From Avena insularis (Eukaryota; Streptophyta; Magnoliopsida; Poales; Poaceae): 64,000 nucleotides of DNA. The translations under genes and the position numbers were made by a program. A model generated the notes under the pieces. That model worked only from the letters and a program-made list of their open reading frames with translations. It did no database searches and had not been told where the DNA came from. The stretch is taken from the NCBI GenBank assembly GCA_023614405.1, contig CM042686.1, positions 469,496,740-469,560,739 of the forward strand, written 5' to 3'. Positions within the stretch are counted from its first letter, which is position 1; every line of letters begins with the position of its first letter. Shown in pieces: positions 36,000 to 47,785 of this stretch.

Positions 36000-37958
36000 G
36001 TGGTTATTTTCTATCAAGTATTTGCAATGAACTATTGTTAGCACCTGCGTTTCGAAAAGGATGGAAGAAAATACTATTTTCATAATAATATGACTTATTT
36101 GTTATCGGCTTGAGTGGTAATAACCTATTATGTCTGGCAATGAAACCATGTTATGTGATTTAGTGGAGGATCCATTTGCACGGGAAAATATCACCTAGGA
36201 CTTAATAACAAATGTCGCCAGTGATTCGTGCACCGTATATTACCCGTTAACCATGAGACCTTCTTTTACCGGAGATGGGAAGGCTCATAAGACCTCCATT
36301 AAACTTTGAGTTTATGGTTATGAATGATATCCAAATATAGTAAAATAGCTAGATTGCTTTCTAATATGGCTCATGATAAAATGTGATCTTGATTTTCCCT
36401 AGTAAACTTGGTTTTATGGTTTAGAATGATGAAATAGAAACTAGGTATATGGCTATAGAAAATATTGCTATAAACAACTAGAACTAACGAATACCTTTTA
36501 CTAATGTAAATGAGATAGACACAAATATTGACATGAATTGATATGGACCTTGGTGAAAATGTTATCAAGAATTTCCTATCTTCCATACTTCATAAGTGTA
36601 ACAGTATTTTATCCTCTACTATTTTTGGTTAACAATGACACCAGAGTTAGTGCGGACTAATATTTCCTCCTAAGTATTCCACATAGGGTTTAGTCCGATC
36701 GTGTGTGAAAATATGGATGGATATTCCTCCATTTCATTAAACAAGACAAGTGACGAAGGTTTAGCTTCTTTTGTATCTTGAGTCTTTAGGAACTCCACAC
36801 TATTAAGAGGGGTGGTCTCGATTAGCTTATTGGGGAAGTCACTAGAGCCAAATACACATCCTACCACCAAAATAATCCATCACACGTATAGAGAGAAGTG
36901 GATTAAACCCCTTTGGAGTTTATCTGTAGGTCGGTCTCTAGCCCGGTTCCACCGGCTGTCACACCAGTTAGGTCGGTACCAGCACCGGTGTACCAGATGG
37001 AACAGTTTTCGTATATTGGTATTATATCGGGGTGGCTTACTAAGTTTGTTCGGTGTATATCCCGGTTTAACCGACTGCCACACTGGCTAGGTCGGTACCC
37101 TCACATGTTCCAGCTCTGGTTTCGGTATAGAGCCGCTTTGTCCTCAACCCGGTCCACTGGCCGTGGTATAGGACTGTCCGATTTGTGGGTCGATCCCACC
37201 GACTTAAGACCAGGCGGCTCGAAGATATTCCTCAAATGGCTAATTTTCACCATACCATATATATACCCCCTATTCCACCTTGAGAAGTTTAGGTCAATCA
37301 TTCATATTCATTCCTTGAGCTCTCTTTCTCTCCATTGTTCAAATGCCAAAAGCTTGAGGATATCCCATTCTACCCAACCAAAGTTAAATCCCTTTGGTAG
37401 AATGCAAGCGGAGGTCCTGATCTACATTTCCACCAATCCAAAGTTCATTCCCCCTTGAGTTTCATCGAGTTTGCTTGTTACTCTTGGGTTTGTGGGAAAC
37501 CCTACATGACTAGGGTTGTCGGAGGCATTCATCTTGCGATTTTCCCTGTGGATAGTTTGTGAGGGTTTGGAGACTACCTTAAATTCTACCACGAGTAAGT
37601 GAGATACTTATCCGTGGAATAGGCTCAGAGAAGAATGTGAACCTTCTTGACATTGGGGAATCCTTCATGGGACCTCACACCTCTCCAACATGATGTAGCC
37701 CCTTCCCAAAGGGAGTGAACACGGGAACACATATTCGTCTCCGCATGCTTCGGTTATCTCTAAACCGAATCTCTTACTTGTGTTGTTTACTTTGTGATAG
37801 CCTTTGTGCTTGAAGTATCTTGTGTCATCATCTAGGTTTTCTCACCTAGTTTGCATTTAGGCACACTTGTATTCCGCAAGGCCTAAAACTTGCAAAATAT
37901 TATAAAGAAATTTGTAGAAACCTATTCACCCCTCTAGGTTAACCATCTTACCCTTTCA
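36000..37958 (+). mobile_element. Probable 5' LTR of Copia element E (start not found)
   Basis: The right edge ends ACCCTTTCA, followed at once by a PBS-like TAGTATTAGAGC, the normal Copia arrangement. Sequence at 36.9-37.1 kb contains an imperfect duplication of about 123 bp with CCGGTT, CACACC and TAGGTCGGTACC words (36968 and 37088), a composition I associate with Maximus/SIRE LTRs. A TATA-like run ATATATATACCCCC lies at 37256-37269. The left edge is not defined; the LTR may begin inside this span or left of element B. Confidence 0.55.
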
Positions 37959-37960
37959 AT

Positions 37961-37972
37961 TAGTATTAGAGC
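37961..37972 (+). other. Primer binding site of element E (initiator tRNA-Met type)
   Basis: TAGTATTAGAGC resembles the Copia PBS TGGTATCAGAGC with two changes, 2 nt after the LTR end. Confidence 0.75.
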
Positions 37973-39348
37973 AAGGGCTCTTCTAAGGGATTTACCGCCT
38001 AAGAGAAAAGATGGTTTTCTATGATGATGAGGAGAACAGGGCTTATTCGATTAAGTAGCTTCGCTAAATCCTTGACAAAAATTCCCATGAAAAGGCTAAG
38101 GCGGATTCAACCTCCTTGCTTGAATAAGTTTCCTTGAAGGATGTTTTACGGGGATTGGCGAGGGGGCCCTTCTCGCTGGTTCTTCGGTAGTACCTCATGG
38201 GCGACCGATGGACCCGGGAAAGGATACCATTACCGAGTCCACTCATGAGAGTGACCTGACGAAAGTCTCCATGCCTCCTAATCAATTTCCATATATATAT
38301 CCTAAGCAAAAGAACATCATGCCTCATATTAATGGTTCGGGTCTCGCATCCCTATTTGATGGAACTCACTTCTCTCATTGGAAAGCTACTATGGAAATAT
38401 CATCTCTGCACCTGCAATGTGGAGATTTGGGAGATTGTGTTCAAATGCTTCAGCCTGCAAGATCCCAACGACCTCACCCCAGAATAGAACTATGACAATC
38501 AACTAAATTATACGGCTTGTGAAAAGATATGGAGTTCCATCAACCGCACTCTCCATGATCAAGTTAGTGACTTACACACTGCAAAGGAACATTGGGACAG
38601 GATTATCATTCTCCAAGAAGGAACGTCTCTCATCCAAAAGTCCAAGTATGAAGCTTCCAGGTCAGTTATGAACTTGTTCATGAACCCGATGGCGAGTCCA
38701 TTGTGGAAGTATACACAAGACTTGTTGATCTCCATGTGAAGATTAATGGTCTTGATTGTGACAAGTATGATGGTGGGTTCAATTTGAATTATGAGATCAT
38801 CAAGTCCCAAATTGTTGCCATGATCATAGCCATCGATAAAAAGCTTGCCTTGAACTTGCAACTCCTAGATTCAGCAAGCCACTTATCTCCCGATGTTCTA
38901 GTATAATATCTTGTTGCCACGGATAATTTGGCAAATGAGGGACAAAAGATTAAGGACATCAACTATGCTATTGGGTCTTCCCATACACTTGCATTGAAGG
39001 CCAAGCATGTGCAAGTGGATGAAGAAAGTGAAGAAGAGAGTGAAAGTGATCAAATGGGTGAAGTTTATGATATGCTCTCTCAACTTGCACTCTTCACCAA
39101 GAACTTGACGTTCATAAGAAGGAGAAGTTCAACCGGACCAAGTGAGAAGGAAAGGAATTGGTATAACTATGATGAATCAAATCACTTTGTCAACAAGTGC
39201 CCATATGAGAACAGGCTTGACAAGCCCAAGTATGAAGAAGGCTCCAAACCAAGATTGAAGCCCAACCCCATCAATGAAAGATTCAAGAGGAACAAGAGGC
39301 GTGATGGCAAAGGATTCCTAGGTAAAGAGTACATATCCGGTGTGGAGA

Positions 39349-39684
39349 GTGAGGATGAGGAGAAGGTTATGGGTGTGGCCGGTTTGGCTTTTACTGAACC
39401 TAGGTCTCTTTTCACCTATGACTACACCAAGGACTACACCGATAAATACACTACTCCCAAGGTTGTTGGCACTTGCCTTATGGCAAGAAGATCCAAGGAC
39501 ATATCTAACATGGAGTGTGATAATGAGGAGAAATTGATGGGTGTGGCTGGTTTGGTTTTTACTGAACCCGGGTCACTACTCACCTATGACTGTACCAAGG
39601 ACTACACCGATGACTCTCCTACTCCTAAGGTCATTGACTCTTTCCTTATGGCAAGGAGCTCCAAGGTAATCTCTTCCCCTCCAT
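39349..39684 (+). repeat. 168-bp in-frame tandem duplication in E gag
   Basis: Two units of 56 codons, each with an EEK(V/L)MGVAGL(A/V)FTEP core and a KDYTD...TPKV tail, start at about 39349 and 39517 with the ATGGGTGTGG word exactly 168 bp apart. The copies differ at many codons, so the duplication is old relative to the element's death or was inherited. Confidence 0.8.
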
Positions 39685-40115
39685 ATGTCTCCATCATCTT
39701 GGATAATCATGATAGTAACAATGATAGTGACAATGATGAATTTGATGAAAACTATATACAAGAAATGTATAATTAAGATTATGATGTCTCTTCCTAGCAA
39801 TGCTCGTTCTAGAGTCAAGAAATTAATGGACCTTGTCAATTCACGTGATGAGATCTTTGATAGCTTGGAATCTCATATTGATGATGAGAAACATAGATTC
39901 AATCTCCTTAAGCAAGAGCTAAGCGAGGAAAAACACCACTTCACCTCTCAAACAACAAATTGAAATCTTTGAACTTGATAAGACAAAAGATATGGATACT
40001 CTTGAAAAGGCTAATTCCTTGTCCCAAGAGCTTGATGCCTCAAAGAAGAAACTTGAGATTGCTCGTGCTACGCTCACCAATGACCTTGAGAACATTGAGA
40101 AACCTAATTTGCTTG

Positions 40116-40120
40116 TCAAG
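40116..40120. repeat. Target-site duplication TCAAG of element F (left copy)
   Basis: TCAAG occurs at 40116-40120 and again at 46482-46486. With one copy removed, E gag reads straight through. Confidence 0.95.
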
Positions 40121-41712
40121 TGATGGCCCAAATATATCGAGCTCGTTGGGGAATCCCAAGAGGAAGGTATGATGAGCATAGCAGCAAGTTTTCCCTCAGT
40201 AAGAAACCAAGGTTATCAATCCAGTAGGAGCAAGGAAACACCCCAAAGGTGTAGCAAGCTGAACATTGGCAGGGCGCACTACCGGTGCCAGCAGCAACGT
40301 GGAGACCTGCACAACATAATCACAGAACTTTGCCCCCAACTTGCAATGAGGTTGTTAATCTCACCGGTTTTGCTGAAAACAAAGGATTAAACGTATCAAA
40401 TGGAAGAAATTAATAGTTTGCAGAAAGTAAACACAAAGCAGTAAACAGTTTGTAGATTGTATGTAAAAGAAAGGACCGGGGTCCATAGTTCACTAGAGGT
40501 GGCTCTCCTTAAGATAGATAACATGCTGGGTGAACAAATTACAGCGGGGCAATTGACTAACATCGAGAAAGCATACAAGCATATACTAATCATATTGACT
40601 CCTTTGGAACTTGATTGGGCATTACAACATTATACATAGACCGCCATCCAACTGCATCTATGACTAATAATCCACCTTCAGGTTATCATCCGAACCCCCT
40701 CCAGTATTAAGTTGCAAGCAACAGATTATTGCTTTACGAATTGGGTGTAATGTAAACAATATGATTGTTCTATGAACAAAGGATTGTTGCTTTGTAGCTA
40801 GTAGCAACAGCACATCTAGTACCTTAGAGATTTCTGTCACTTCCCCAGATTACCAGAGGCATGAACCCACTATCGAGCATAAATACTAACTCTTGGAGTT
40901 GCTAGCATCTACTTGGCCAAGATAGCTACTAACAACGGAAAGCATGCAAGATCACAAATAACAAAGAAATGATAGAATCAATAATCAATCTGAAATAGCA
41001 TCTCAATATCCATCGGATCCCCGCAAACACAACATGCAGAATTACAAATAGATGATCTTGATCATGAACGGAGCTCACAAGATCTAAACATGAAAGCACA
41101 AAGGAGGAGAACCAGCCATCTAGCTAGTACATGGACCCGTAGTCCAGAGATGAACTACTCACGCATCACACCGGAGGCTTGCATGATGAAGCAGAAGGCC
41201 TCTAGGGTGAATTCCCCTCTCCGGCAGGGTGCCGGGAAGAGCTTCAGGTCCCTCCTGATCTAGGGATGGAGATGACAGCGGCTAAAGACTCTTTCGTGGA
41301 TTTTTGATCGGGTACCTAGGGGTTTGGTCCCGAGGGTAATATATAGGCGGAAGGAGAGGCCGAGAGGGTGCTGGGGTCGGCCAGATGACCCCTTGGCGCG
41401 GGCCAAGCCTGGCCGTGCGGCCAGGTGGTGTGGCCGGCCCCCAACCCTTCTTCGTCTCGTATTATGGCTCCAGATGTCTTCCGGAAAAATAGGCACTTTG
41501 GCTTTTGTCCCGTCCAATTCCGAGTATATTCATTTTTTGACTTTCCTGGAACCAAAAACTGCAGAAAACAGGCAGCTGGCACTGTGGCTCTTGTTAATAG
41601 GTTAGTCCAGGAAATCCTATGAAAAGTACTCCAAAGTGTGGACAAAACACAAGAAAGTGGATAAAACCAAGCATGGAACATCAAAAATTATAGATACATT
41701 TGCAATGTATCA
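40121..41712 (-). repeat. 3' LTR of element F
   Basis: 1592 bp, from TGATGGCCC (LTR 3' end, reversed) to ...GTATCA (LTR 5' end). The GC-rich promoter hairpin lies near 41390-41440. Confidence 0.95.
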
Positions 41713-41729
41713 ACATCCCCAAGCTTAAC
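41713..41729 (-). other. Polypurine tract of element F
   Basis: The minus strand reads GTTAAGCTTGGGGATGT, adjoining the LTR. Confidence 0.85.
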
Positions 41730-44470
41730 TCCTGCTCGTCCTCGAGTAGGTAAGTGATAAAAAGAAAGAATAATTTTTGAGGTGACATGCACCATCACAG
41801 ACTTGATCAAAATATTTGTAAAACATTCAAAGCTAGGATCATAGTACTTCAATCATAACATGAAATACAAAGTTCTAGCAATAAGACAACGAAACTATGA
41901 TGCAACATGAAAAGGCACAAACAAAAGATTCATGAATAACAATTCTTTGCAAGACGTTTGTTTGTTTCACATAAAGAAAACATAGCATAATAGTATTCAG
42001 CTTGTCCCTCATAGAGTAGCAAATATAAATGCATAGGACACCGTCAAAGTTCATAAGAGTGACTAGATACAAATAGTTTAAAACAAGCAATATCAAGTTA
42101 TGCATCAATCAACTAGTCTTGGAACAATGCACATAGAACTAAGAATGGCCATTATGCTCTCAAAGTAAGTGCATAAATATAGAAGGTGGAGACTCAATAT
42201 AATGGTGGAAGAAAGGCCTTCATAGAAGGAAGTAGAGATTCAAGTTTCATAAAGAGCTTCCAAAAATTATGGTACTTATAGCTTTCACCTCTCATTGCCC
42301 CTATCATAAGCATCTTGAAGTGATTAATGTTAAAGTGAACAAACTATGGTGTACATGCTTGCGAAGTATAAGTTAGAAATCTCATGTCCCTTGAATACGA
42401 GGGCCGCTCCTCATGCTACTCAAGTTTAGTCACCGGTAAGTTCTTGTCATTGTAAGTACATGTGTATCATAGAGAATCGCCAACGGGGTACCCCTTGCCC
42501 GATGATACGGAAGAATCCCCATATCAAAATGACAAGGCAAGCAAACAATGAGCATCTCAGCAATCTTCTTATTTACCATGGGAATATGGTGCTTTTTTTC
42601 CTCTCTTTCCTCTTTTCATAATCTCTTTTTTCTTTTTCTCTTTTCTCTTTTTTCTTCTCAATATAGCACTCTTTTTTTATAAGAAGAATGCTTCATAGAC
42701 AGCTCATTATGGTTACACTGCAGGTTTCCACCATGTCAGCATGGATTAGATCAGCGGCCCAGTCGTTTCTCTAACACATATACATAACGCCATGGACTTA
42801 CAAGCTCCCCTTTCATTTCACACCGACGACATCCATAGACAAAAGATCAACTAGGTACAATGTACCAGTGCAATGTTGAAAGCGTTCCCCATGATAGCAT
42901 GGTTTTGCTAATTCCCAACAAATAAGTGCAAGAATATACAACATAGACGACACAATGGTTCAAGTTTATTAAAGGCAAGAAAAGTAAAGTGTGCCATCAA
43001 GTTTGTGAGAGATTTAATCACTAGTTTTCTCATAACAAGGTTTATTCAGAAGGTAAACAAAAACATGAATATACTTGGAATAGCATAAGCTAGTAGGTAG
43101 GTATGGTGGACTCTTTGGAATAACTTGGTTTAGGGAGTTGGATGCATGAGTGGAACTCATACTTGGTTGTGGAGGCTAGCAAAAGACTGGGAGCGACAAA
43201 CTAAGAGAGCAATAATGGCCATAATCATGCAGAGCGATAAGACATCATTGATCAAAGCATAAAGTGATACTACAAGTTGAAAACTAAAGGATCATAAAGG
43301 TTTATAGTGACTTGATATAGTCATAACATGGTGTGAGCATGCGCCAAGTCAATCCAAATAAAGCATCAAAGGAGAATACCACTATGCTATGCTTCAATAT
43401 GCTAAAACAAGACATGATTCATCCAAGGGATATTAAGCAATCTCAATTGTTTATAACAAGTCATGCTACAGCAAAGAATATTAAGCATAAAGCCAAAACA
43501 ATATCAAGCATGGCATGACAAAGCATAGGCCACAGTCAAAAACAAGCTCTTTTTACCACATAAGCATGAACTTTCCTACTCTTTTCCAAACCAAACCAAA
43601 CTATTTGAAAACCAATGTATGAAAGAGGGGGTCCAACCAATTTATTCAGCAAACTAAGAAAAACCAAGCAAATGAAAAACCAAAACAAAAATGAAAAAGA
43701 AAACGCTCCAAGAACAACACAACTGTGCATGAAACAATAAAAATGAAGTGTTTGGAAGAAACCTGGGATTTTTATTGATGAAGAGGGGGATGCCTTGGGC
43801 ATCCCCAAGCTTTGACGCTTGTACTTCTTGGATATTTCTTGGGGTGACACGCGTGGCATCCCCAAGCTTGAGCTTTAGTCCATCTTTCATCTCATTACTT
43901 GTTCCTTCCATACACCTGAAATTTTTCCTTCATACAAAACTTCACACAATCTTTATTAGCAACATTAGTGCACTCAATATATAGGTCTTAAGGTTCAGTT
44001 CTAACACCAAATAAACTTCCATTAGAACACTAGCTACTGAAGCACTTCCCTCAAAAAGCTCAATTCCCCAAAAGAACTCAAAAAAGAATCAACAAGAAGC
44101 AAATGTAGAAAATGGTAGAAATCTGTCAAAACAGACCAGAAGGTAAAGACGAATTTTTTCGAAGACCTTCTGTTGCTCAAATCAAAAAGTGTTGAACTAA
44201 CGAAAGTTAGATAACAACCTGGGGCAGAAGCACAAAACTTAGCGCCTCAAAAGGACATTCAGAGATTTTACACTAATTATTACGGTGAAGCACAGAAATC
44301 TATTTCGGGACAACAACTTTCCCAATCATTACTTCTCTCCCGTTAGAGGTTACTCTTGGCATAAAAAGCAAATAAAAAGGATAAGGAGCGGTTATTACTG
44401 AAATATTAACTTCCAAGACTCATCTAAAACTTTTGGGTTATCTCCCAATAAGTACTTTTCTTTAACGCCT
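41730..44470 (-). other. 3' untranslated module of element F
   Basis: It is collinear with the module in A, C and D: purine-rich tract (about 42592-42675), short hydrophobic-ended frames (43536-43911) and the perfect 9-bp-stem hairpin at 43786-43806. Confidence 0.7.
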
Positions 44471-44501
44471 TTGAGTTAGGCATAAGAAGCAAGAAAAAGA
44501 A

Positions 44502-44621
44502 TCAAGTGTTCTCAAATGAAGAAGCATTAAAACCAAATTTCTTGCCTTTACCTCTCTTACTTTTATTCTTAACCTTGGGGAAAATATGATTGTTTGGTGG
44601 ATAAGAAAGGTGCATGGTCAT
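44502..44621 (-). CDS. 39-codon basic micro-ORF left by the gag-protease deletion
   Basis: ATG at 44621 to TGA at 44502 encodes a small Lys-rich peptide. Its C-terminal part (FGFNASSFENT) is the end of the protease region of element C (FGLNASSFENT), and its N-terminal part derives from sequence around the deletion. A 20-codon remnant of the gag start overlaps just upstream and ends at the TGA of ATTTTATGACC. There is no evidence of expression. The most likely reading is a deletion by-product, not a gene. Confidence 0.25.
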   Translation of the reverse strand: MTMHLSYPPNNHIFPKVKNKSKRGKGKKFGFNASSFENT

Positions 44622-44841
44622 AAAATCATTGTTGTTGGTGCTATTGAAGTCACACAACTTAGTGTTTCAAGAATAGTCATTTTTTGTGTTTTTCATAAAG
44701 AAAGCAAACTTGTAAAACTAATTTTTTTGTGTTTTTTATAACAAAGCAAGCAAACAAAGGAAAAAGAAACTAAGCAAAACAAAAATAACAAAGTAAAGAG
44801 ATTGGTTATGAGGGACTCCCCTTGTGAAGATGTCCTTGACT

Positions 44842-44858
44842 CCCCAGCAACGGCACCA
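44842..44858 (-). other. Primer binding site of element F (tRNA-Asp type)
   Basis: CCCCAGCAACGGCACCA on the plus strand is a two-mismatch match to the tRNA-Asp 3' end, 11 nt from the LTR. Confidence 0.8.
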
Positions 44859-44869
44859 GGAAAAGTTAT

Positions 44870-46481
44870 TGATGGCCTAAATATATCGAGCTCGTTGGGG
44901 AACCCCAAGAGAAAGGTATGATGAGCACAACAGCAAGTTTTCCCTCAGTAAGAAACCAAGGTTATCAATATAGTAGGAGCAAGGAAACACCCCAAAGGTG
45001 TAGCTAGCTGAACGTTGGCAGGCCGCACTACCGGTGCCAGCAGCAACGTGGAGACATGCACAACACAACCACAGAACTTTGCCCCCAACTTGTGATGAGG
45101 TTGTCAATCTCACCGGTTTTGCTGGAAACAAACGATTAAACGTATTGAATGGAAGAAAGTAATAGTTTGCAGAAAGTAAACACAAAGTAGTAAACGGTTT
45201 GTAGATTGTATGTAAAAGAAAAGACCGGGGTCCATAGTTCACTAGAGGTGGCTCTCCTTAAGATAGATAACATGCTGGGTGAACAAATTACAGCAGGGCA
45301 ATTGACAAACATCGAGAAAGCATACAAGCATATGCATAGACCGCCATCCAACATTATGCATTATCTTGACTCCTTTGGAACTTGATTGGGCATTACAACA
45401 ATATGCATAGACCGCCATCCAACTGCATCTATGACTAATAATCCACCTTCAGGTTATCATCCGAACCCCCTCCAGTATTAAGTTGCAAGCAACAGATTAT
45501 TGCTTTACGAATTGCGTGTAATGTAAACAATACGATTGTTCTATGAACAAAGGATTGTTGTTTTCTCCCTAGTAGCAACAGCACATCTAGTACCTTAGAG
45601 ATTTCTGTCACTTCCCAGATTACGGAGGCATGAACCCACTATCGAGCATAAATACTAACTCTTGGAGTTGCTAGCATCTACTTGGCCAAGATAGCTACTA
45701 ACAACGGAAAGCATGCAAGATCACAAATAACAAAGACATGATAGAATAAATAATCAATCTAAAATAGCATCTCAATATCCATCGGACCCTCGCAAACACA
45801 ACATGCAGAATTACAAATAGATGATCTTGATCATGAACGGAGCTCACAAGATCTAGACATGAAAGCACAAAGGAGGAGAACCAGCCATCTAGCTACTACA
45901 TGGATCCGTAGTCCAAGGATGAACTACTCACGCATCACACCGGAGGCTTGCATGATGAAGAAGAAGGCCTCCAGGGTGAATTCCCCTCTCCGGCAGGGTG
46001 CCAGGAAGAGCTTCAGACCCCTCCCGATCTAGGGATGGAGATGACGGCGGCTACAGACTCTTTCGTGGATTTTTGATCGGGTACCTAGGGTTTTGGTCCT
46101 GAGGGCAATATATAGGCGGAAGGAGAGGCCGAGGGGGTGATAGGGTCGGCCAGACCACCCCCTGGTGCGGGCCAGGCCTGGCCGCGCAGCCAGGTGGTGT
46201 GGTTGGCCCCCAGCCCTTCTTCGTCTCATATTCTGGCTCCAGATGTCTTCCGGAAAAATAGGCACTTTGGCTTTTGTCCTGTCCAATTCCGAGAATATTC
46301 ATTTTATGACTTTCCTGGAACCAAAAATAGCAGAAAACATGCAGCTGGCACTGTGGCTCTTGTTAATAAGTTAGTCCAAGAAATCATATGAAAAGTACTC
46401 CAAAGTGTGGACAAAACACAAGAAAGTGGATAAAACCAAGCATGGAACATCAAAAATTATAGATACATTTGCAATGTATCA
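44870..46481 (-). repeat. 5' LTR of element F
   Basis: 1612 bp. Compared with the left LTR it has an extra local duplication: the word ATGCATAGACCGCCATCCAA occurs at about 45331 and again at about 45401. Confidence 0.95.
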
Positions 46482-46529
46482 TCAAGCGTGAGCTCGTAAA
46501 ACGTGGGGAGAATCATGATCAACTTTGAT

Positions 46530-47309
46530 TATCTTATGAATAGGAACCTAGAGATCCGTACTGACTCCCACATATTCAACAATGACTAGTGATCGTGAGA
46601 ACCTTTTATGTTTGTAACTAAATCCCTTTGTCACGCGATATATTACATGTTTGAGATTCGATCATCGGTATCCCCATACCTAGTTTGATCTCGTTACCGA
46701 CAAGTACTCTTTTCTCGTTCCCATGATATAACATTCTAGTGATCTTATCACTTGCTTGCAACATATGTGAATGTGATATCACCAAGAGGGCCCAGAGTAT
46801 ATCTCTCCATCATCGGGATGGACAAATTCCACTCTTGATCCATGTGCCTCAACATAACACTTTTAGAGTACCCAAACCCACCTTTATAGTCACCCTATTA
46901 CGGTGTGCTATTTGATGTTATCAAAGTACTCTTCCGAAGTTAGCAATTAACATGATATAATGGTCTAAGGATTAGGGTTACTCTATATGATGTTATAGCA
47001 ATGTAAACATAATGACTTTGATCGTATTACTATACTTCGGATGAATGTTCATCACATCATTCCACCAATGTTGTGACCTCGTTATTAACAACATCTAATG
47101 TCCATGATCAGGAAAACTTGATCATATTGTCAATGAACGAGCTAGTTTATATGAGAGGCATAACTAGGAACTCTATATTTGTTTATTAAACACACATGTA
47201 TTAATGTTTCTGATTAAGACAATTATAGCATGCAAAATAAACATCTGTCATATACTTAGAATATGATAATAACAACTTTATTATTGCCTCTCGGGCATAT
47301 TCCCTTCAT
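46530..47309 (-). mobile_element. Truncated Angela/BARE-like LTR fused into element E
   Basis: It is collinear with 10018-10788 of the lone LTR, including GATCCGTACTGACTCCCA, the GATTCGATCATCGGTATC block and the terminal GCCTCTCGGGCATATTCCCTTCA. The LTR's 5' terminus (minus strand TGAAGGG) is intact at 47309, but its other half is missing. Left of it is E gag; right of it E integrase resumes at ATCTTCCTC. The intervening E sequence (gag end, protease, integrase N-terminus) is lost. The left edge is uncertain by about 20 bp. Confidence 0.75.
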
Positions 47310-47785
47310 CTTCCTCTTAAAATCAAAGGATGAGACCAACAAGGAATCCATGATCTTCACCAAGCAAGCTCAACGTACCCATGAAGTGGAGATCAATACC
47401 ATTAGGATCGACAATGGCATCGAATTGAACAACTACACCATGCAAGAGTTTGTTCAAGATAAGGGGATCAAGCATGAATTCTTAGCTCCCTACACCAATC
47501 AACAAAATGGTGTTGTTGAAAGGAAGAACCGGATAATCATCGAGATGGCAAGAACAATGTTGAGTGAATTCAAGTCATCCGACAACTTTTGGGGAGAAGC
47601 CATTGCCACCGCGGTTCACTACATGAACTGGCTCTTCCTCTGAGATCCCTTCGACATGACCCCTTATGATATACTCACAAAAGAACAAGCCCAACTCAAC
47701 TACTTCCATGTATTTCAGTGCAAGTGCCTTGTCAAGAACAAGAAAAAAAGCTCGGTAAATTCGAATCTAGAACTATAGAGGGTAT
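47310..47785 (+). pseudogene. Copia integrase core fragment of element E
   Basis: The open stretch (to a TGA at 47641) reads FLLKSKDETNKESMIFTKQA and on through the integrase core. The second catalytic Asp (DNG, codon at 47410) and the Glu (VER, codon 47518) are spaced 36 residues apart, the D-X35-E rule of retroviral-type integrases; the first Asp is upstream and missing. NGVVERKNRIIIEMARTML is typical of Copia. Reading continues past the stop as DPFDMTPYDIL and on to 47785, where element G is inserted. Inactive fragment. Confidence 0.88.
47781..47785. repeat. Target-site duplication GGTAT of element G (left copy)
   Basis: GGTAT at 47781-47785 and 55754-55758. Joined at one copy, E reads ...TIEGIFVVYAEN, the expected Copia pol sequence, which fixes the LTR ends. 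Confidence 0.93.

Larger units (their letters stand above)
38011..40120 (+). pseudogene. Copia (Maximus/SIRE-like) gag, degraded
   Basis: It starts at ATG 38011 (MVFYDDEEN) and reads through several stops and shifts. Recognisable in order are a FDGTHFSHWKATME motif (about 38345-38395), an SSINRTLHDQ-like stretch near 38530, a conserved VDLHVKINGLDCDKYDGGF block (38719-38780), KKLALNLQLL and the open stretch 38928-39776. The zinc knuckle near 39157-39200 reads WYNYDESNHFVNKC; the two N-terminal Cys of the CX2CX4HX4C motif are lost. An in-frame 168-bp tandem duplication follows. The frame continues after element F at 46487 (KRELVKRGENHDQL then stop). It would encode the capsid precursor; inactive. 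Confidence 0.8.
40121..46481 (-). mobile_element. Element F: internally deleted relative of element C, inserted in E gag
   Basis: LTRs of 1592 bp (40121-41712) and 1612 bp (44870-46481), perfect TCAAG duplication, PPT at 41713-41729 and PBS at 44842-44858. LTR termini (TGATACATTG... and ...GGCCATCA on the minus strand) match the C family. The interior is 3.16 kb: the shared 3' module plus a few hundred bases of leader. Nearly all gag and protease is deleted, leaving the first 20 or so codons and the protease C-terminal tail. It has LTRs and cis signals but essentially no coding capacity, so it is a non-autonomous deletion form or a copy deleted after insertion. Confidence 0.93.
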
